Of a stretch of 5,796 bases of DNA, positions 1-4,500 are shown one piece after another. Each line of letters opens with the position of its first letter. Within the stretch, counting starts at the first letter, position 1. The notes beneath the pieces were generated by a model. It worked only from the letters and a program-made list of their open reading frames with translations, ran no database searches and had not been told where the DNA came from. A program made the translations under genes and the position numbers. The stretch comes from Candidatus Altimarinota bacterium (GTDB lineage Bacteria; Patescibacteriota; Gracilibacteria; UM-FILTER-43-11): the NCBI GenBank assembly GCA_029934675.1, contig JAOZLT010000080.1, forward strand, positions 1 to 5,796, written 5' to 3'.

Positions 1-2
1 TC

Positions 3-1085
3 AACAGAGCACTCAATGAAGGCAACACCGACAGAGTTCAATCTGAACTTGCTGGTTTAAAGAAGTTCGCTGATACCGCTCAGAGAAAAGCAGAAGTCTT
101 TCAGGCAAAGTTTGATTTCGAGAGTAAACCAAACATGCCAATGTCTTCAGAGATGAAAGCAGAATACAAGAAAATGCAGAAGAGCAATCCAGAGCTCAAT
201 ATTCATAAAGGATCTGGGTCTCTTGTCGATGCTGTAAATTACGATGCAGCAGTAGTTACTGCAGCTTCAAACTCTGCTGAAGCGTATATGGCTCTACAAA
301 ACAGATCAGCGAAGAAGGCACCAGCAGCCAGTACACCAGCAGCTCCTCAGAGCACCCCTACAGCGACACAGACAGCAAACGAAGGGCAAAGTACCTCTGA
401 GCAGAGATCGTCCACTGAGGAGGCTCCTGTAGCCCCTGTTGTGAGAGACCCTGAAAAGATTGCCAAAGCTCTTGGTGAAGCGATTCAATATGCACAGAAA
501 ACTGGGAAGACTGCTCAATTACAAAGAGCGATCGACAGCGGATCTCTGACAACTGCTCAAACGAGAGCTGCTCAGTCAGTAATTAATGATGAAGCATCAA
601 AAGCAGCAATCGAAGCCGCTCCGAGAGCGGCTGAGCCTAAGCCGTTATCGAGTATTCCTCCAGTAGAATGGTCTGACGCCGCTATCAAAGCGGCAGGCGG
701 TCGTAAACAACTTGGAGCAGCAATAACAAGATATGAAAAAGGTGGGAAGCTATATAAAAGACAGAAACCAGCAATTGATATTATGCTTGCTGATATGGCG
801 CAGGAAAATGAAACACCAACTCCCGCGACAGCCGAGAGTGTTTCCCCCCGGGAAACGCCCGAGGTTGTTGCTCCTCCAGTAAACTCAGCTCCTGCAGTAC
901 AAGCAGTAGAAGCTGTTCCTGCGACTGAGCTGGACTACTCAAAAGAAACTCTCGGTGCTTTGGAGATCGAAGTTGAAGATGCTGATGGAAATACTGAATA
1001 TGTTCCTTTCAATGAACTGATGACTGAGTTACAAGAAGAGAAGAATTTGTATGAAGATTTAATTACGTGTCTCACTTCCTACTAA
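3..1085 (+). CDS. C-terminal part of a large Ala/Pro-rich phage structural protein (5' end outside window)
   Basis: The frame is open from the left edge, so the gene starts upstream; the Met codon at 135 has no clear SD and is probably internal. 360 residues are visible. Residues 1-105 are charged and probably helical. Residues about 106-147 form an Ala/Pro/Thr/Ser-rich linker. Residues 148-205 and 219-265 are two helical segments that resemble each other around 'LG.AI....K.GK...AID'. Residues about 270-306 form a second Pro/Ala/Val linker. The last 50 residues are acidic (EVEDADGN) and end in an amphipathic helix. There is no signal peptide, membrane segment or catalytic motif. From memory, helical segments joined by Ala/Pro linkers with a short acidic C-terminal helix occur in large virion-internal or polyvalent phage proteins; this is a resemblance, not an identification. 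It sits 15 bases before the adaptor-like gene, which supports a virion role. Eleven of 13 Arg codons are AGA. The coding call is secure; the function is not. Confidence 0.85.
   Translation, partial: NRALNEGNTDRVQSELAGLKKFADTAQRKAEVFQAKFDFESKPNMPMSSEMKAEYKKMQKSNPELNIHKGSGSLVDAVNYDAAVVTAASNSAEAYMALQNRSAKKAPAASTPAAPQSTPTATQTANEGQSTSEQRSSTEEAPVAPVVRDPEKIAKALGEAIQYAQKTGKTAQLQRAIDSGSLTTAQTRAAQSVINDEASKAAIEAAPRAAEPKPLSSIPPVEWSDAAIKAAGGRKQLGAAITRYEKGGKLYKRQKPAIDIMLADMAQENETPTPATAESVSPRETPEVVAPPVNSAPAVQAVEAVPATELDYSKETLGALEIEVEDADGNTEYVPFNELMTELQEEKNLYEDLITCLTSY
471..779 (+). repeat. Divergent internal repeat in the partial structural protein
   Basis: Two segments, bases 471-536 (LGEAIQYAQKTGK...RAID) and 711-779 (LGAAITRYEKGGK...PAID), align over 22 residues with one gap and 11 identities: L, G, A, I, K, G, K, Q, A, I and D. 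They are separated by a 58-residue stretch holding an Ala-rich helix and a Pro-containing turn. The simplest reading is a duplicated small helical domain that has diverged strongly. Chance similarity in Ala/Lys-rich sequence is the alternative. Confidence 0.4.
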
Positions 1086-1088
1086 AGC

Positions 1089-1093
1089 GAGGA
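1089..1093 (+). promoter_or_regulatory. Ribosome binding site of the 148-residue gene
   Basis: GAGGA lies seven bases before the ATG at 1101, in the 15-base gap after the upstream stop codon. It supports that start and translation from the same message as the upstream gene. Confidence 0.75.
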
Positions 1094-1100
1094 TCAATCC

Positions 1101-1547
1101 ATGGGAAATAAATTAGCCTGCAAGCCAATATTAGCTAAGCCGATCGGAATCAACAACTTTCCGGGAACAGCATTCCGTTGCTTTGCTCGGGGAGACACCC
1201 TTCCGTACAATCTCCAGTTCACCGATGACAGTGGAGATCCTATCGATGTGACTGGATGGAAATGCTATATCGCATTTGCTACTGCCCTGAGCTGCGACAA
1301 ACCTGGATGTGCTGTGGTTGCCTCAGTCCTCGAAGTAGAGCTTCCGGTTTATGATGCTGAGAATGGCATCTTCATGGGCAACGTGACCAACGAGCACACG
1401 AGAAGTATTCCTTGTGGTTTGATCTACGCTTCCCTGAAATATGTCACAGCAGGCTACGATCCTCTGGACGAAGAAGAACACGGATTATCCTACATTCTTG
1501 ATATGTGCCAGCTCGAGGTTTATCCAAGCGTCATTCCTTCTGTTTAA
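1101..1547 (+). CDS. BppU-like baseplate/tail adaptor protein (putative)
   Basis: 148 residues, with the start fixed by GAGGA seven bases upstream. The end is a tandem stop, TAATAA. Residues 30-60 have the pattern of the N-terminal beta-sandwich of phage baseplate upper proteins (BppU_N type): 'GDTLPYNLQFTDDSGDPIDVTGW', here interrupted only in my wording as residues 31-53, followed by an alternating hydrophobic strand. Residues 85-114 (DAENGIF...GLIYASLKY) and 132-141 (a strand ending LEVY) match the later strands of that fold. In relatives such a domain docks fibres or receptor-binding proteins onto the tail. Its place directly before the fibre gene fits an adaptor or fibre-attachment role, which is inference. 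There is no signal peptide or membrane segment. Seven cysteines (7, 27, 55, 65, 70, 105, 136) are unusual for a small phage structural protein; C65 and C70 form a CDKPGC motif. A generic tail or head-neck protein is the alternative. Confidence 0.72.
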   Translation: MGNKLACKPILAKPIGINNFPGTAFRCFARGDTLPYNLQFTDDSGDPIDVTGWKCYIAFATALSCDKPGCAVVASVLEVELPVYDAENGIFMGNVTNEHTRSIPCGLIYASLKYVTAGYDPLDEEEHGLSYILDMCQLEVYPSVIPSV

Positions 1548-1557
1548 TAACAGAAAC

Positions 1558-1562
1558 AGGAG
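1558..1562 (+). promoter_or_regulatory. Ribosome binding site of the fibre gene
   Basis: AGGAG lies six bases before the ATG at 1569. Another ATG at 1573 is in a different frame and stops after nine codons, so 1569 is the start. Confidence 0.85.
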
Positions 1563-1568
1563 AACTCC

Positions 1569-4500
1569 ATGCATGACAACAAACAGATACTGGTACGCAT
1601 AAGAGGCGGCTGTATCGGGAAAACTGGAGAGACTGGGCCAGATGGTGCAATGGGGCCTCAGGGCGTTGAAGGAATTCCTGGAGATACCGGACCAGAAGGT
1701 CCGATCGGAATTGGTCAGCAGGGCGAGCAAGGGATCCAAGGCGAGACCGGATCTCAAGGAACTCCTGGGGATACTGGTGCGACCGGTGATACAGGTGCTC
1801 CCGGCCCAATGGGACAGCAAGGAGAAACTGGCCCTGATGGAGATCCTGGGCCAATGGGTGCTCAGGGTGAAGATGGAACTGATGGTGTTCAGGGGGCAAC
1901 AGGAGAAACAGGCCCCGAGGGTGCTGATGGATATCCTGGCCCTCAAGGCCCAGCAGGAACTCCAGGACTTGATGGCCCTCCCGGTCCTGAAGGCCCTGAA
2001 GGAGACGAAGGCCCACGAGGCCCAGCCGGTACAGGAATTAATATTCTTGGATCAGACACTGTAGCCAATATCATAGCCAAGACTGCAGCAGAAGTCGGAG
2101 ATTCCTGGATAGCAACAGATACAGGATTTGATTCAGATGGCCTGCCAGTTATTCCTGAAGACGTTCTCAGAGCAACCAATACTGCATCACCTAGTCATTG
2201 GGTAAATCTTGGCCCACTTGAAGGCCCTGAAGGCCCACAAGGAACTCCTGGTAATGACGGGACTGATGGGGTTGACGGAGCTGACTCAACAGTACCAGGC
2301 CCTCAGGGAGATCCAGGAATTCAAGGAGAGCAGGGAGATCCAGGGATTGATGGGACAGATGGAGCTGACAGTACCGTTCCCGGCCCCCAAGGAGATCCAG
2401 GTGATCAAGGTATCCCAGGAGATGACGGGACAGATGGAACTATCGGCCCAGAGGGGCCTCAAGGAGATCCTGGTCCAGCAGGAATTGGGATTAACATCCT
2501 TGGCTCAGATACTGTAGCGAACATCATTGCAAAAACTGCTGCCGAGATAGGTGACTCGTGGATAGCTACTGATTCAGGATTTGACTCAGACGGATTACCG
2601 GTTATCCCTGATGAGCTATTGAGAGCAACTGATACTGCTTCTCCGAGTCACTGGGTAAACATTGGGCAGATGCAAGGGCCGCAGGGGCCTCAAGGTGACC
2701 CCGGAGATGACGGAGCTGACAGCACAGTGCCTGGACCCCCAGGTGATGACGGTGCTCAGGGTGATCCTGGTGTCCAAGGAGAGCCCGGTGTTGATGGTAC
2801 CCAAGGAGAGGATGGAGAAGATGGCGTCGCTGGCCCAGCAGGGCCTTCTGCAGTCTCTGTTGACGCAAACAATATTGCTGTTCTTGGCTCAGATAGCCTG
2901 ATCTACGTCCCCGACGAGTCAGGTGATTACCTCCCCATTGGTGGAAAAGCTGCAGACTCTGATCTATTGGACGGAATTGATTCAACTGGTTTCTCTCTCG
3001 CAGACCACAACCACGATTCCAGATATTTCCAAGAGACAGAATACATAGATTTTTCTGATGGAACTCCTGATGCAGCAAAGCCAGTAATCTTAAATGGTAA
3101 CGGGTTTATTGATGCATCGATGCTTGATCTCAATACATTCAACTACGTTGGTGCGTTCACTCCAACAGCGGGTGACGAATACCCTGATACTACCGGGCAT
3201 CTCTACGGATCTCTGTGGTTGGTGAATGGTCTGGAAGAAGGAATTGAATATACCTTCGTTGCTGGTGACTTAATCGGACAATCAGCCTCTGATGGTAACT
3301 TTATGATCTGGGGTAGTGCCGGATGGTCACTTATGAGCAGTTCTATGGACCCATCGCTCTATTATCTGCTTGATGGGACGGCTGCTATAACGGCTAATTT
3401 TGCCGGTGGTGGGAAAATATTTACCAACGCTGCCGACGGAATTTCTGCAAATGACCTCGTTACGCTCAGCCAAACACAAGGATTATTCCTCCCGATCGGG
3501 GGAAAAGCAGCCGATTCTGAGCTCCTCGATGGCATAAATGGAGCCGGATTTCTTTTGGTTGGAGGTACCGCTGTAGATTCGGATCTACTTGGTGGTCTCC
3601 CTTCTTCCGCATTTTTGAGCACAACTGGAAAAGCTGCGGATTCAGAGCAACTGGACGGGATCGACTCAACGGGCTTCCTGCTGGTCGGTGGAACAGCGGT
3701 AGACTCCGATCTCCTGGAAGGACACGATGCCGCATACTTCGCTGTAGCGACAGATCTGTCAGGATACCTCCCCATTGGTGGTACGGCTGCCAACTCACAA
3801 CAACTTGATGGAATTGATTCTCTTGGATTCCTCCTGGTAGACGGCATCGCCGTCGATTCAGCATTGTTGGGAGGACAGCTTCCCTCCTACTACGAAACTG
3901 ATCTGTCAGGGTATCTCCCGATTGATGGGACAGCAGCCGACTCAGAGCTACTTGATTCACATGACTCCTCGTATTTTGCTACAGCAGCAGAGCTTTCAGG
4001 ATATTTACCTGTAGCAGGCAAGGCCGCCGATTCAGAGCTCTTAGATGGAAACGATTCCTCTCACTTTGCGGTGGCAGGTGAGTCGTACCTCAAGACTGAC
4101 CATATCGATGTCAGCTCAGGTGTAGGCAATGCCGGAGATCCAATCATATTGAATGGCCAGGGGCAGATAGATGCCTCGATGCTGGACGTCAGTTCATTCC
4201 ACTATGTTGGAGTCTTCACTCCTGCGGATGGTGCTGAATACCCGGATCTCACTGGACAAGTCCACGGAGCATTCTGGGTAGTTCAGGCACTGGTAGATCC
4301 ATACCTCTTCACCACTGGCGATCTCACAGGACAGACGATCTCCAACGGTGACTTCATGGTCTGGGCAACAGCAGGCTGGTCGATCATGGCCGGTGAGATG
4401 AACCCGACTCTCTATTACCTGCTGGACGGCTCTCAGTCGATCACTGGTGACTTCGCTGGTGGTGGCTTCCAGATCAAGAATATCGCTGATGGTGTAGAGG

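Noticed and set aside
135..1085. Treating the Met at 135 as the start of a complete 316-residue gene
   Set aside because: The frame is open to the left edge with the same residue style, and there is no SD before 135. It is more likely an internal Met.
1086..1568. Promoter or terminator between genes
   Set aside because: The two gaps are 15 and 21 bases, filled by SD sequences, with no hairpin-plus-T-run or -35/-10 pair that I can support.
1485..2179. Long minus-strand open frames opposite the adaptor end and collagen block 1
   Set aside because: They mirror the Gly-X-Y codon pattern, giving low-complexity Leu/Gln/His or Ser/Pro/Gly proteins, and lie opposite a strong + strand gene.
1617..2846. 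Bacterial surface or spore collagen (Scl or BclA type)
   Set aside because: There is no signal peptide, LPXTG anchor or exosporium leader, and the downstream HxH, LSGG/LTRKD and SGDTMTG motifs are tail-fibre features.
1642..2901. Plus-strand open frames at 1642-2064, 2209-2517 and 2662-2901
   Set aside because: They are frame shadows of the collagen region with repetitive composition and no ribosome binding site. Frame 1569 explains the sequence fully.
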